A stretch of 64,000 nucleotides of DNA from Sorghum bicolor (Eukaryota > Streptophyta > Magnoliopsida > Poales > Poaceae), in contig NC_012878.2 of assembly GCF_000003195.3 (NCBI RefSeq), positions 55,924,629-55,988,628 on the forward strand. The letters run 5' to 3'. This document shows, piece after piece, positions 1-11,218 of this stretch; within the stretch, counting starts at the first letter, position 1; each line of letters starts with the position of its first letter. Position numbers and translations under genes: made by a program. The notes under the pieces were generated by a model. That model saw only the letters and a list, made by a program, of their open reading frames with translations. It was not told where the DNA came from and did not search any database.

Positions 1-30
1 TTTCGTAGCTGCACATTTAACCATTCAAGC

Positions 31-3000
31 TTACTTCTTCTTCCCACCTGCCTTTGTTTTCTTGTTCGCAGCAGCTGCCTTACTTGTTTTATCCGAAGTC
101 TCCTGCATTTTTGTGGCGAAACGATTCATCATTAGCTAAAAACCAAGGAAGAACCATCCTATAGTGCAGTTATGGTAGCATATGATTTTAAATGAAAATA
201 AACTGCCATGAGTCTTGACGACAGGCTTGCAAGATACAGTTTCAATTGACTAATTGCTACCTGGCCTGCATAAATTGACTACGAAGATGGCTAAGAAAGT
301 AAGAATCATAGATAAGCATGAAACATGGGCTGGCATTTCTTTTTGGAAGTACCTTCCGTTTCAGCGGTGCTGATGTGGTGGCAACTGGCTTGAAAAAGGA
401 CTCAAGTCTGGTCACATGATGTCAAGAATCAATAGTTTTAGGACAGTAAGTTTAATTTAAACAGACAAATATACTCACATGCACTTTGTAGTTTGTATTA
501 GATGCCAAGAGATACTCACCTTCCTTGCGATGATTTATTCTTGGCAGATTTGATCTTCTCAATGGCCTGCACAAAAGAACATGAGAATCACAGATGAGAA
601 GAGACGATTGGAGAATTAAACAGTGAGAACCAAAAGAAAGGTACATACCTTTGTCACCCGATCTTCGTTGAAGCCATTATCTTTTACCAGGAAACTTATG
701 AGACCCTAGAAAGAGGCCAAGAACAATGAGTTACATTCAGGATGTATGAATAGAGTTTGAAGGTAAGCAAGCAAGGTCGGTGCATGTACCTCCTCATCAG
801 GTGGAGTCCATTTCAGCTCAGGAACATCCAATGTAACATTAGGCTCCTTGAACAAGCGTCGAGCTTCTTGGTAAGGCCAGTCCTCAGGAATTTGATATCT
901 GTAGCACACATGTACAAAATTAGGCAGAATCAAACAGCAAACAGTTTCCTTTCATTTCACCACTAAACCATATAACAAAAGGAATGCCAATTAATAAAAG
1001 AAAATAAAACATCATTGGTTGATAATGTAAAGTATAGGACCATGATGGAAAATAGACTGCTCCTAGGTGAACAGACAAATCTCAGACTATTTTAACTGGA
1101 CTAACCTGTCTTTATTAAGATTCTCTAAAATGCTTTCTATGGACCCATGTTGACGAATAAGTTTCAGAGCTGTTTGTCCCCCGATACCTAACGAACAAGC
1201 AAAGATACCGAGTTAGAAAAATAGAGGCATGAGGTAAAGCATTTTAGAAACACAGACAATTGTGGCGTATAATATGATATAGAATTGATTAGAGTACCTT
1301 TGATGCTATCACAGTAGTCACATCCACACAGGATGCACAAATCAATGAACTGGTCCATGGTGAGTTCAAGCTCCTCCAAAACCTGCGACAGAAGAATTGA
1401 TGACATATATGCAACATCAAGGTAATTATGAGCACATTACAAAAATGCACACCTTGGCAACGTCAAATTCCATCACAGGTATTTTCTTGGAACTTGGATC
1501 CATTAAATGACGAAGGAACCTTGGAGCCCCAAAAGTAAGGGAATCCATATCTTCTGAAGCAACAGCGAACACCTACAAAATAGATAGCATATAAGAAAAA
1601 AAATGGAATGAAGGAGTGGAAACAAGAAGGCAAAGGTCTTCATTAAGGGTACCTTATCATTTTTGCAGAGGGCTGCACATTCTGCTTCTGCTTCAGAAGG
1701 TGCCTATTTGTCCAACAAGACAAATCCATGAATTAGCACTACTGACACAAGACAAGATAGGTCATAGCCCTTATGCTAGCAGGAAAAAAAGTTAGCAGCA
1801 TAATACCAAGGTAAACTGAATTCACCTCTACAACAGGAACCCCCATAAGTCTTAGCAGTCGTTTACAATCATCGTTATGTTGCGCTGTGACCTGTTCATA
1901 AAAGGGGTAAACAAGATGAAGCCTACTTACTCAGAACAATAAATCCTGCATCCTACTTATATTTTTTTGACATTTATGCTGTGCATGAAACTAATGGGGC
2001 TTCAGAAACATTGTAAATCACCTCAATTTTTGCTGTTGGGATACTCATGAAATCTTCAAGTAAACCATAAGCTATAGACTGGAAAATGAAGAAATTACCT
2101 TTACAGTCCTCTTGCTCAATTTTTCCACCGCATCTTTATCTCCTGCCTGAAACATCAGAAATAGAAGAATTGATAAATAATTATGATACAAAAAAAGTGA
2201 GCAAACTTGGAGCAAGATAATTACCTCTACTGCCTCTTTCAGATCATTAGTTGCATCTTCTCTTTTTGAGAATCTGAAAATAATAGTACACTCTAACAAT
2301 AAGAGAAGACTACAGATATTACATAATTGTGTCAAATAACATAAGAATAATCGAAGGATGAAAGAAATATTCAAATATATCATGCCTTTTAGCAAGCTCT
2401 TCTTTCTTCATATCAGGAGGCTTGCCATCAAAAACATAACTGCCCAAATAATGAAGCAAACCATTTAGAAGGCAATATATTTGTTTACACGTATTTATAT
2501 CTTACAGTGGCAATAAATGAAAGGAAGTCATGTTTACACTGGCTTGATTCCCGCTTCCAGTAACCTTATTGTCCGATTGAACATTCCTTGCAAATGACTG
2601 CCAAACAAATAATAATTAGGAAAAAAAAAACCAGCACCAGGAATATAGTGAATGCAGCTTCAGGTATTAAACATGCTGGAGAGGATATATTATCTGTACC
2701 TAGTGACTTCACCAGCTTCATTTGTGAGAGTTTCCATACCTGTCCTTCCAACTACAATCTGTTCAAGAAACTATAAGAAACACATTCGAACTCTTTCATG
2801 GCAGTAGGTAACTAGCACAGTAGTAGCATCTCAAGACGCACAAAATACATGCAACTAATACAATTTGCTTTCATCTTTTATTTTACTTGAACAAACCAAG
2901 CAAGCCAATATTGAAGGTCAACCCAGTTGAATTAAAATCAATGCAAGTGGTCTGGAGGGTGAAGGGTGACATTGACCATAAGAGGCCTTTTGGATTTGTA

Positions 3001-3747
3001 TCCTAATTAATTTCTAGTTTTCATGTTTGTGCGGCCCATGGTGCGGCGGTGGCAATAGGTTGCTCCTAGAGTGCCTTGAGTGTTCAGGCCTTTTTTTTAG
3101 GCTACATCCTCTATCGGTATAATGTAAAAGTTCTTTCCTGTCTTAATTGAAAGGCAAAGCTCCTACCATTATAACTCTGCCAGTTCATTCGGACATTAAG
3201 GAAAAGAACGAGGATGTAGATTCCTCATCGTACCCGCCACCCCCCTCCCCCCCCCCCCCCCCCAAAAAAAAAAAAGAAAAACAACGTTCGAAGGTTTAAC
3301 CATGCTGAACCCTAGACCCGGTTCAGTTTGAAGAGCAACAGTTTGAAGCAACTCCTGTAATGAGCACAAACAGAAAACAACAACATAGGGGGGAAATGCA
3401 CAATCCTGGCCACAAAAACAAGCAATACAACAGCCAGGCCCATCTTAAGCACAGGACGGCGAGGCAAAGTAATGAGGACTAGTGTTGGAGCGGAACACAC
3501 CAGGAACTGGTAGATGCTCATGCTGGCGTCGATGGCGATTTTGCGACCGAAGTAGCTCTCGAACTTCTGCTCCTTCATCGCCTTGGGCGCATTGTCCGCC
3601 AGCAGTTTCGTCAAACCCTACACACGCCGAAGGCGCGAGCCGAGGCAGAAACCGTCAACCGATTCGCCACCATACGGCACCAACCCCGAAATCCAAAGTA
3701 AGGTAGAGGGAGGACGGATCCCCCCCCGCACTCACCTTGATGCCCAT
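31..3747 (-). CDS. FEN1: Flap endonuclease 1 (FEN1), 17 exons, 380 aa
   Basis: Structure-specific nuclease that removes 5' flaps during Okazaki fragment maturation and long-patch base excision repair in the nucleus. Exons on the minus strand: 3747-3736, 3617-3501, 2758-2700, 2597-2538, 2439-2386, 2273-2225, 2146-2099, 1891-1826, 1703-1653, 1572-1453, 1382-1298, 1187-1106, 898-790, 705-649, 566-520, 407-353, 102-31. They join in frame to 1143 nt, the usual plant FEN1 length. The protein begins [12 protein letters not shown]. It carries the metal-ligand motifs IAIDAS, VFDGKPP, EAEAE, SEDMDSL and GCDYCDS of the XPG N and I domains. A PCNA-binding PIP box (QGRLESFF) precedes a lysine-rich tail ending GGKKK. 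Exon 1 is only 12 nt. The intron after exon 5 begins GC, not GT (2385-2384). Assignment is secure; exon borders were read by eye. Confidence 0.95.
3239..3263. repeat. Poly-C tract in FEN1 intron 2
   Basis: A run made almost only of C, followed by an A run, lies inside the 742 bp second intron of FEN1. It is a simple low-complexity tract that is prone to assembly and sequencing length error. Confidence 0.8.
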
Positions 3748-4073
3748 CTCGTCTGCGGCGGCTGTGGCGGGCGGCGGCGTTGGCGGAGCCGGAGTGGCGC
3801 AAGAGACCGCGAACTATTTCTGTTTTTTTTTCTAGTATTTCCTTACCAGCCGGTTTTGTGTTTGCGCGGCGCGGCGAAGACTGCACACATGGGCCGTAAC
3901 GGGCCGCATGGGCCCACTCGACCCAACTATTCATCACAACGAACAAGCGCGTCGGCCCATTACGAAGCCTCACGTCTCCGACTCCCCTCAGCACCGGACC
4001 ACCGGCGGCGAGGTCGCGCGAGCGTGGGACTGGGAGTCGAGTGGAGGAGGAGAAAGAGGAGGAGGTGACGGCG
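3748..4073. promoter_or_regulatory. Shared bidirectional promoter between FEN1 and the 105-aa gene
   Basis: Only 326 bp separate the FEN1 start codon (minus strand) from the start codon of the small membrane-protein gene (plus strand). The interval is GC-rich and contains GGCCCA/TGGGCC-type elements around 3890-3960, which are common in plant housekeeping promoters. No clear TATA box was seen. Both 5' UTRs must also fit here, so the genes very likely share one divergent promoter. This is inferred from spacing and motifs. Confidence 0.65.
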
Positions 4074-4801
4074 ATGTCGAGCCGGTTCTGGAGGTGGTAC
4101 GCGGACCGGCAGTTCCACAAGTGGGAGAAGACGGTGCTGTGGGACATGGTAGAGCCCTACCGCCCGCCGCGCTCCTTTGCGCCACTCGTCGGCACCTACG
4201 TCGCCGCCTTCTACACCGGCGTCGTCGGGGCCGCCGTCACGGAGCAGCTCTACAAGGTCAGCCAACCTCAGCAACCTCGGCTCTCCAACCCCTTTTCCCT
4301 TTGCATTTGTTCCTCTACCGCCGGCCACAGGCACTGCAGCGCCCATCAGGTGCTCGGTGGAATGCTTGCCCGAGAAACCGCGCCTGCCGCCGCGGATCTC
4401 CGGCCAGCTCGAGTGGCGTGGTGCCTCGCACATCGGGACCCTGTGTGATAGTTGAAACTTGCCAGCCGGCCAGCCCCTTCACATGATTTCGCGGCATTCG
4501 GTGCCAGAATTCGTCTGCTCATTGCATGTGCAGAGCTTCTGTTGTGATTGCACTGAGAATCGTCAAATTTGTTCGAAGCATTTCGAGAAATCGGGCTGTG
4601 CGCTTCATTGAGTTCGCTAGGCAAGGTTACTGACTCCCCCTTTTGTTTTTTGCAAAAAAATTGCAGGAGAAGTACTGGGAGGATCACCCCGGCGAGGCGG
4701 TGCCAATCATGCCGCCCAAGTTCTACTGGGGGCCATGGAGGGTGATGAACGGAGAAGTTCCCCGCTTCATCCAGCCGCCTGACGAGGCCAAGACGGCGTA
4801 G
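4074..4801 (+). CDS. Conserved small membrane protein, 105 aa, probably mitochondrial
   Basis: Two exons, 4074-4256 and 4667-4801, join in frame at a clean GT-AG intron to give 105 residues. The protein starts MSSRFWRWYADRQFHKWEK and has one hydrophobic segment (about residues 36-56, LVGTYVAAFYTGVVGAAV). A hydrophilic C-terminal half follows, with HPGEAVPIMPPKFYWGPWR. I do not recognise a named family. Size, the aromatic and basic N-terminus and the single membrane span resemble accessory subunits of mitochondrial respiratory complexes, but that is inference. An in-frame GTG-initiated extension from 4041 is rejected because ATG at 4074 gives a compact start. The gene is divergent to FEN1 and convergent with HSP60. 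Confidence 0.75.
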
Positions 4802-4928
4802 GAGCTTCAAGCCTTCAAGCAAGCATCAAGCTACTTTTTTTTTTTTCCAAAGACGCTTGTATATGGTCTCGATAGAAAAAAAAACATGGAGAAACTACTG
4901 TCCACGAGTGTTTACTGTACTGCCTCTC

Positions 4929-5015
4929 CTGTGATTTCCTCGTTGGATGATTACTGATTAGACGACGGGTCTACTGTGATTTCCTCGTTGGGTGATTACT
5001 GATTAGACGACGGCA
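4929..5015. repeat. Tandem duplication, 45 bp x 2, in a 3' flank
   Basis: A segment beginning CTGTGATTTCCTCGTTGG occurs at 4929 and again at 4974, nearly identical. It lies about 130 bp after the stop codon of the 105-aa protein gene, probably within its 3' UTR. The rest of 4802-5495 is the spacer between convergent genes and shows no other feature. Confidence 0.85.
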
Positions 5016-5495
5016 TGGTAATGGTGAATAAACTGTCTGTGCGTTTAGTCTAAGCAAACCCTTTGTTCATATTATTACAGCCGTTTTCTCGTCCTGGCAT
5101 CCTTTCGGGGATGGCAGGTGTCAATTTGCTGGCATGTGTTATTAGCCCTGTGCTCAGCTATGGAAAACCAGACAGGAGAATGTCGCTCATCTGAAGGTCG
5201 CAAGAATTCATAATGGTGACACAAATAAACTAAGCTGTGCTCGTAGAAGAGCACAGTAAAATTCAGCTGCTTCGACGGCAGCAAGTTATTACGCATCAAA
5301 TAGAGCATACAAAATGGAAGGCGCTATCAGTCCAGGTTACATCACTATCGTCCATCGAACACTATCAAAAGTTGCAACACGGTGTCACACCTCGTTTCGA
5401 ATAAACTCTGTAGACGTATCCGCTAGGGAAACAAAGTTCGTCCCCAACTTCCCAAGTACAGTACTAGTCTTACAAGTCAGATCGCCTAATTTTCC

Positions 5496-8400
5496 TCAAA
5501 AATCCATTCCACTCATCTGCGGCATTCGGCTGGCTATTCTGGCCTTCGTTGCCGGGAGCTCAGAAACAGCAGCCTCCGTGGTTGTCATCAGCAGGGAAAC
5601 ACTGCTCAACAGCATCACAGCTTTGGTAAATAAGCTTGATCATTTAGTCGTACAAAAAGGAACACGGGCATTTTTCTTGGAAATGTACCTTGCAGCATCT
5701 TGAAGTGCAGTGCGGATCACCTTCACAGGATCGATGATGCCAGCCTTGATCATGTCAACATACTCCCCTGCAGTTGGCAAAAATCAAAATGCAGTGATCA
5801 CTGATTTACTAAGGATTGTTATGTTGCTTTAGAAATTTGGATTTAGCATTTTAGGAGTTACTCCCTCCGTTCCAAATTATAAGTCGCTTTGACTTTTTTT
5901 GTTACATCCATTTTACTAACGGGGGGCTTGGCAATGGTGATGTACGTGAAAGAATATGGTATTTGTCAGACCCACACGATTTTAGAATGTTCATAGTTTA
6001 AACAGAACAAACCTTTAGCTGCATCATAGCCCAAACTGAGGTCCTCTTGTTCAATCAGCTTCCCTATGACTATAGCTCCATCAATGCCAGCATTTGCAGC
6101 TATGGTCATCAAGGGAGCCTGGAGAAATCCATGAATTGTTTTAAGTTCAGGGGACAAATAACCTAAATGTGTGAAGCTACATAGTTTTTTTTTCTCGAAT
6201 ACGCGGGAGAATGAAGCTACATAGTTAGCTAGAAGAAACCTACCTTCAAAGAATTCTTGATAATTTGAACTCCAATCTTTTCATCCTCGTTTGATGTGCT
6301 AATTTTGTCGAGCTCCTTGGTGGCATAAAGAAGGGCAACTCCACCACCTATGAAGAGACATAAACGAAAGAACACATGCAACATATGGTCAGGTTGCATA
6401 GGTTAAAAAAATAAGGAAGCAAGTAATGAAATGAAATAGTAAGTGGAATACAACAACTCCAACAGATCTCTTATATTAAATTTCCTATAAGTTGTTATAA
6501 GAGAGTACCCTAAAACCATCTCAGCGTATTGGAGAACACTGCTGCAGTATAGGAGAACACTGCTGCAGTAGATTACCCTAAAATTGTCTCCTATTTCTTT
6601 AGGGGTAGAGGAGGAGGGGGTTCTCTCCTTTATTTAGGGGAGACCGGGAGAGGGGGCTGGTTTTAGGAGATCTCCTAAAATTATAGGTATAGGAAATCTG
6701 CTGCAGCACCTCTATCTTCTAATGGAGATGATCCCTCAAGAAAGTTTTGGTACCTGGCACGATGCCCTCCTCCACAGCAGCTCTCGCAGCATTTAGAGCA
6801 TCTGTTACCCTATCTTTTTTCTCACCAACTTCAGCTTCACTAGCTCCACCAATCTGCACTTTACATGCACATGCTGAAGAGGACTGGAAAAGGAACTTCA
6901 CACAAACATCACTTTCTGAAATTTTAACAAACCTTGAGTACAGCAACACCTCCAGATAACTTTGATAAACGCTCTTGGGCCTTTTCTTTGTCAAATACAG
7001 CAGTGCTTGTGTCAATTGATTCTCTAAGCTGTCAAGGTCATCAGAACAATGTAATTCCAATTGAAATTCCTTCTTTTTAGTATTTTCCAGATCGTCTTGA
7101 CATCTGATCTGATGCGTCGAAATGTGATAATTTTTCAGTACCTGTTGGCACCTCTCCTCTATCTGCTGTTTGTCACCTCCACCATCTAGGATGATAGTAT
7201 CATCAAGAGATACAGTTACCTGTGAAGAAGAATGTCACTGTATGGATCTCAGGCATAATAATTTATGAAAGCTGACAAACCTTTTTAGCAGTGCCAAGCA
7301 TTTGTAATTGAACTTTGCCAAGATCAAGACCGCGTTCCTCGCTAATAACCTTGAAAGCAAAATGATGTATCAAAGTCAAATTGAGTCATAATCGTAATTC
7401 ATGCTAAGAAACTCTAGATTAGCTAACCTCTCCTCCAGTCATCACAGCCATGTCATCCAGATTGTGCCTTCTATTTTCACCAAATCCAGGAGCTTTGACA
7501 GCACATACCTACATTTGACAAGTGGTAATTAGTTGAAATTTACATGAATAAGTTTCACAATGATAACAATTAAGAGATAGCCCAATGACTTGCGAAGGGC
7601 AGAAGCACTACATGTGGCTGGTCATTGATTAAAAAGGACAAAGACAAAGAAAAGGGCATGCTTTCATGAACAAGTACAGAAAGTCCAGTAGCTTATATAA
7701 ACATTTCAGCACAGTATATATCAGGCCCTTAGGAAATTTGTTAATGTCACCTTGAGTCCAGCACGATGCTTGTTCAGTACAAGCATTGACAGAGCATCTC
7801 CATCAACATCCTCAGCAACAATGAGAAGAGGCTTGCGGTTCTACATAGGCCAAATACCACCCATCAGATGTCATAGCACCAAAAGCTGAGACATAAATGA
7901 AGAAAGTTACCTTGATAGAAATTTCCAATGCTGGAAGGAGAGAATCCATGTTTGAGATTTTCTTGTCATGGATAAGAATCAGAGGGTTCTCCATCTCCTG
8001 CACAGGTATAAAATAAACAGTTGTGAAAATAATAGTAACTTGGACTATTCACATGGAATCTTCCTGTACGTTGATGACTTGATGTGCATCTCGTCAATGT
8101 TTTCATCTGCCCGTCAACCCTTTACTAAGCCAAAAGCTATCCCAGATACCCCACTTTTATGGGCCTACTAAACACATATGGAACATTTGCAAATAGCCAA
8201 ACATTAGTGATTATGCAGAAGCTCCTGAACAAACTACAGCCTTTGACTTCCCTAGTAGTGCACATACATTTCTACCAGCATACATGTCAGTATGACAATC
8301 ACAAAACTGAAGCAAGAATAGAAACAGGGCATGAGAGCTCCTATGCTTTTAATAATACAAGCAGAGAACTTCTCGTTTCCAAAAACAAAGAAAAAAGAAA

Positions 8401-10779
8401 CTGAGGGCACGTTCATTTCCTTGCCAACTTTACCATAACCACGAAAAAAGGAGTGGGCAAAAAACAAATATGGGCAAGGGTACCTAAGATTTCCCAAAAA
8501 AAAAAGTTAGGAAATCATTTGTGCTGAATTAATTGGCTCAACTATGAAATGGAGACTTACACATTTCTGAGTCTTCTGATCAGTCACAAAGTAATGAGAT
8601 ATGTATCCTCTGGACAGCTTCATTCCCTGTACTGCTTCAAGCTCATTGTCCAATGTTTTGCCATCCTGCCAATTACCAAATGGTAAGTTGCAGTACAGTA
8701 AAATGACTATACAGAAAGAGCCTAATAACAGCTAAAAGAAACACTCGACACTCACAACAATAGTAATGACTCCGTCCTTTCCAACTTTTTCCATAGCTTT
8801 TGATATCAGATCTCCAATTTCTTTTTCACCATTTGCAGAAATGGTTGCTACCTGGATTACAAGGGAAAAATGAAACTATGCATGCTTAGTAGAGTTTTTT
8901 TCAAGTAAAATGCAAAAAGATGTTACATAAGAGCATACTAGTACAGAATCACAATGATGATTGGTGGTTGTTTACTACAGCAGATGCTATTAACAATCAT
9001 AGCAAAAGGTACACAATGAACTTCAATAAATGGCTCATGATGGAGTTGAAGGGAGCAAAAGATATCTCACCTGGTTGATTTCTTCTGGAGAATTAATCTT
9101 CCACGCTTTACTTTTGAGGTGAGCAGTGGTAGCATTTATGGCCTTGTTTATACCATTCCGCAAGTCCATAACATTGACACCGGCTGCCACGGCCTTGCAT
9201 CCTTCCGTAAGAATTGCCTGTGTAAGCACAGTTGCACAAGTGGTACCTGTTTCCAGAACACATCAGAAAAAAGTGAGTGGAACTATACTTCATTGAGGCA
9301 AGTAAATTTGGTTTGAACTAAAAGTTGTTTGATGTATTGCAAGACGGCGAAAGGGCCTCTAGCCTAGTGGTTAGAGCACTTGAGTAGCATCTTGTAGGCC
9401 TGGGTTCAACTCCCCATGGGAGTGAATTAAACAGTTTTGGAATAAAATCATATTAAAAAAAGGTTGGGGTTTCCCCTGCTGACTTCAGTCAAAATGTATC
9501 GCAAGACGGCTGATAGAAATTTTGGTAGGGACCTCAAATTTATGTTCTGTGAAATGTGTATTTGCGAAATATATCAGAAACTAACTGTATTTTCAGTATA
9601 TATGCTCCATCAAAAGAAAATTGATGTTCAAATTAAGATCCATCTGCCTCAGAATATATTGTGAAAAAAAAACACAATTTAACATGGGCCTAATCTGGAG
9701 GTTGGAAGTGTGTGAAACAGTACTAGGTTGGCATAATGATTTTAGTCCATAAAACATGATACGTCAAAAGAAAATCTATGTTCAAATTAAGATCCATCTG
9801 CCTCAGAATATATTGTGAAAAAACTCAAACACAATTTAACATGGGCCTAATCTGGAGGTTGGAAGTCTGTAAAAAAGTACTAGGTTGGCATAGTGATTTT
9901 AGTGCATAAAACATGATACGAATATTAAGAATGAAGGCAAATCTAAGGCCCCAAACAATGGCAATGTAAGTCCAGTGTGACTGTTTGAGCCTCTCAGGCA
10001 CTAAAAATAGCGTTCTAACTAGCAGAGACAAAATCAGTCTAATGGTAAATTCAATGAATTGATACATACCATCAGAATCCCCTATTCGAACAGCACAAAC
10101 AAAGTGGAGAAGGTAAAAGTATCATGATGTTGACATCAAAGTCAGACGAAAAATAAGAGATCAATATGGATGTTGTATTGCTGCATAGCAGCTAGCAGGT
10201 ACTAGTTCAGATGCTGATTCACGAAAAGCACAGTAATTTCCCGAAGCCGTGGTGCCTACCATCCCCTGCAGCCTTGTTCGTAGCATCAGCAACTTGCTTC
10301 ACCAGATTCGCCCCAACATTCTTCGCGCTATCCTCGAACTCCACGCTCTTGGCAACAGTGACCCCATCCTTCGTGACCTTGGGACCTTTATAGGACCCCT
10401 CGATGATCACAGTGCGCCCCTGCAACACAAGCAATCAGCCCACTCTCAATCGAATGCGAAAGCCCGGCGGTTCCACAAGATCCATGCCGGTCACCGCTGC
10501 ATCACGCCCCGGCCCCGCCCCCCGACCAACGCGAAGCTGCACAGAGGCAAAGCAGGGAGCGCGAACCTTGGGACCCATGGTGACCTTAACGGCGTCGGCG
10601 AGGTCGTTGACGCCCTGCAGCATGGCGGCGCGGGCGCCAACGCCGAAGGACACCTCCTTCGCCGTGGACGCATACCCCCGCGCCAACAGACGCGGCGGCT
10701 CCCCGCCCGCGCCCCGCGGGAGCTGCCTCCGCAGCACTGAGGAGGACCTCGAGATGGCCGCCGCCGCCGCCCGGTACAT
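5496..10779 (-). CDS. HSP60: Mitochondrial chaperonin HSP60 (CPN60), 16 exons, 581 aa
   Basis: Group I chaperonin of the mitochondrial matrix that folds imported proteins with ATP and a CPN10 partner. Exons on the minus strand: 10779-10567, 10419-10260, 9246-9071, 8851-8756, 8665-8561, 7997-7911, 7840-7751, 7508-7428, 7349-7281, 7219-7142, 7028-6933, 6853-6754, 6347-6244, 6118-6013, 5767-5689, 5601-5496. They join in frame to 1746 nt. An Arg-, Ala- and Ser-rich presequence (about 38 residues) ends near [10 protein letters not shown]. Signatures include TMGPKGR, the ATP-site GDGTTCATV and the chaperonin motif [12 protein letters not shown]. The C-terminus ends QMSGMDF and lacks the long Gly-Gly-Met tail of most HSP60s. 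The protein is diverged in the N-terminal third, which suggests a plant HSP60-3-like paralogue. A possible extra 12-nt exon lies at 10070-10081. Confidence 0.93.
5859..5925. mobile_element. Stowaway-type MITE fragment in an HSP60 intron
   Basis: The segment starts TACTCCCTCCGTTCC and continues as AAATTATAAGTCGCTTTGAC, the typical Stowaway end in grasses. The matching right end is absent, so this is a truncated copy. It lies in the intron between HSP60 exons 14 and 15. Confidence 0.7.
6456..6730. mobile_element. Candidate MITE in HSP60 intron 12
   Basis: The left side has ACTCCAACAGATCTC and the right side ends CTTCTAATGGAGATG, imperfect inverted ends of a type seen in grass MITEs. Between them lie complementary AGGAGAT/ATCTCC blocks and a short tandem repeat (GGAGAACACTGCTGCAGTA, twice, from 6533). 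Borders are approximate. Confidence 0.4.
9332..9510 (+). mobile_element. tRNA-derived SINE with 17 bp target duplication
   Basis: The body 9349-9493 begins with a tRNA-like head. It has an A-box-like TAGCCTAGTGG and a B-box-like GGTTCAACTCC, then GGAATAAAAT and GGGTTTCCCCTGCTGAC, as in the grass Au/ZmSINE type. It is flanked by near-identical direct repeats of ATGTATTGCAAGACGGC at 9332-9348 and 9494-9510, with one mismatch. That is the mark of LINE-assisted insertion. The element sits in the long second intron of HSP60. It does not fold as an intact tRNA gene by eye, so it is not called as a tRNA. Confidence 0.8.
9610..9920. repeat. Tandem duplication of ~155 bp in HSP60 intron 2
   Basis: Two adjacent copies, 9610-9763 and 9764-9920, share long identical stretches such as TTCAAATTAAGATCCATCTG and CTAATCTGGAGGTTGGAAGT. 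They differ by a few substitutions and small indels. This is a simple recent segmental tandem duplication inside the intron, just downstream of the SINE. Confidence 0.9.
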
Positions 10780-10975
10780 GGTCGCGCGAGTGTGCCTGGC
10801 TGCCTGCGGCTGCTCGTGTGTGTGCGCACTCGAATTGCTTTCGCCGTCGGGTCGACACCGAGGGTTTTAGAGGAACGGGGTTTGGGTTCCAGAAGGTTCG
10901 GCTTCTGTTCCAACACGAGATCCACGCTTCATGTTGGGTCTCGCTTCATGTTTCTTTTCAAAAAAAAATGATTTA

Positions 10976-11215
10976 GGCCATGTTTAGATTTTTTTAAAAT
11001 TTAGCTACTATAACATTTTTATTTGTATTTTACAATTAGTAATTTATTATAGATTAACTAAAAAGATTCGTCTCGCAAATTACAGCAAACTGTACAGTTA
11101 ATTATTTTTTTATCTATATTTCATATTTCATGTATGCATTCAAAGATTCAATGTGACAAGGAATCTTATAAACTTTTGGAATTTTAAAAACATCTAAACA
11201 AGACCTTACACTATG
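10976..11215. mobile_element. MITE, GGCCTTGTTTAG family, copy a
   Basis: The left end is GGCCATGTTTAGA and the right end is TCTAAACAAGACC, inverted relative to each other. Both sides carry the 3 bp target duplication TTA (10973-10975, 11216-11218). The internal sequence includes the family core (AAAGATTCGTCTCGC, TTCGATGTGAC-like). It is non-coding and lies upstream of HSP60. Confidence 0.8.
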
Positions 11216-11218
11216 TGG

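Noticed and set aside
4041..4073. GTG-initiated extension of the 105-aa protein (MEEEKEEEV..)
   Set aside because: Non-ATG start, purine-rich leader-like DNA, and a good ATG lies directly downstream.
9349..9425. tRNA gene in HSP60 intron 2
   Set aside because: A- and B-box-like motifs are present, but I could not fold a full cloverleaf, and the 17 bp flanking duplications and downstream tail show a SINE.
10249..10925. Open frames overlapping HSP60 exons 1-2 on the other strand and frames
   Set aside because: They are shadows of GC-rich exons and leader and resemble no protein.
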